From Cyanobacteria bacterium OH_PDB_112 (GTDB taxonomy: Bacteria; Cyanobacteriota; Vampirovibrionia; Gastranaerophilales; CAJFVJ01), in the NCBI GenBank assembly GCA_023457295.1, contig JAEWLZ010000214.1:1-5192 (forward strand): a stretch of DNA of 5,192 nt, written 5' to 3'. Every line of letters begins with the position of its first letter. The stretch's first letter is position 1. Position numbers and translations under genes: made by a program. The notes beneath the pieces were generated by a model, which did no database searches, was not told where the DNA came from, and saw only the letters and a list, made by a program, of their open reading frames with translations. Shown piece by piece: positions 4,929 to 5,192 of the stretch.

Positions 4929-5192
4929 ATGAATAATTTACAAGGAATAATCGCAAAAACAGTAAATAACACAATGGTTGAGTTTGAAAAACTCGGCTAT
5001 TTGACAACAAGTGCCGCAAACTATAATACAAACGGCTATAAGGCTGTGCGTTTCGAAAATATTTTGAAAGATTCAGGCAGAATAACAGGGGTTCCTAGAA
5101 CAAATTATGCTGTTGGAGTTTCTGCTGAAACTCAAAGACCTCTTGATGTTGCTTTGACAGGTCCCGGATTTATTCCGGTTACTCAAAAAGAC
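4929..5192 (+). CDS. Second FlgF/FlgG-family flagellar protein, N-terminal 88 residues (cut by window edge)
   Basis: The frame opens at ATG 4929, with AGAGG 7 bases upstream and only 14 bases after the previous stop, so the two genes form one operon. It stays open to the window end. Residues 31-41 (SAANYNTNGYK) correspond to the ANNLANxxTxGYK rod motif, and RPLDVALTGPGFIPV (about 70-84) corresponds to the usual LDxAIxGxGFF core. Position suggests flgG after flgF. The sequence is unusual for FlgG: it begins MNNLQGIIAKTVNNTMVEFE rather than the common MxRSLYTAATGM-type start, and it has GPGF in place of GDGF. It may be a specialised paralogue. The family is likely; the exact member is uncertain. 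Confidence 0.82.
   Translation, partial: MNNLQGIIAKTVNNTMVEFEKLGYLTTSAANYNTNGYKAVRFENILKDSGRITGVPRTNYAVGVSAETQRPLDVALTGPGFIPVTQKD

Overview
The window reads as AT-rich DNA from a flagellated, non-photosynthetic relative of cyanobacteria (Vampirovibrionia/Melainabacteria, most likely Gastranaerophilales). Two things point there together. The first is an OmpR-type response regulator whose receiver is close to the cyanobacterial regulator RpaB. The second is a pair of flagellar rod/hook genes, which photosynthetic cyanobacteria lack. Low GC and AT-rich intergenic hairpins fit. The lineage is an inference; no taxonomic search was possible.

Layout from left to right. Minus strand, 1-932: pgeF (PgeF/YfiH/LACC1 family enzyme), whose TGA overlaps the ATG of a small unrecognised gene that runs off the left edge. 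Minus strand, 1008-1757: rpaB-like regulator with its own -10 box and Shine-Dalgarno. Minus strand, 1953-3506: an unrecognised 517-residue Lys/Glu-rich protein with a glycine-zipper membrane segment at each end and four divergent tandem repeats between them. Minus strand, 3686-3955: an 89-residue protein with a basic amphipathic C-terminal helix. Plus strand, 4219-5192: two tandem FlgF/FlgG-family genes, the second cut by the window edge, read divergently from the block on the left.

The main regulatory observation is at 3604-3632, upstream of the 517-residue gene. There lies a full match to the cyanobacterial HLR1 motif (two TTTACA-type units 10 bp apart, plus a third unit 11 bp further out). 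HLR1 is the known binding site of RpaB, and the rpaB-like gene is the next gene downstream of that target. This suggests a local RpaB regulon controlling an uncharacterised envelope protein, separated from any role in photosynthesis. On the other side, an exact GCCGATAT box upstream of the first flagellar gene suggests sigma-28 (FliA/SigD) control. The gaps between genes (933-1007, 1758-1952, 3507-3685, 3956-4218) are all under 300 bases and hold hairpins, promoters and, at 3935-4222, a long open frame with no good start codon. I see no RNA genes, mobile elements or CRISPR arrays.
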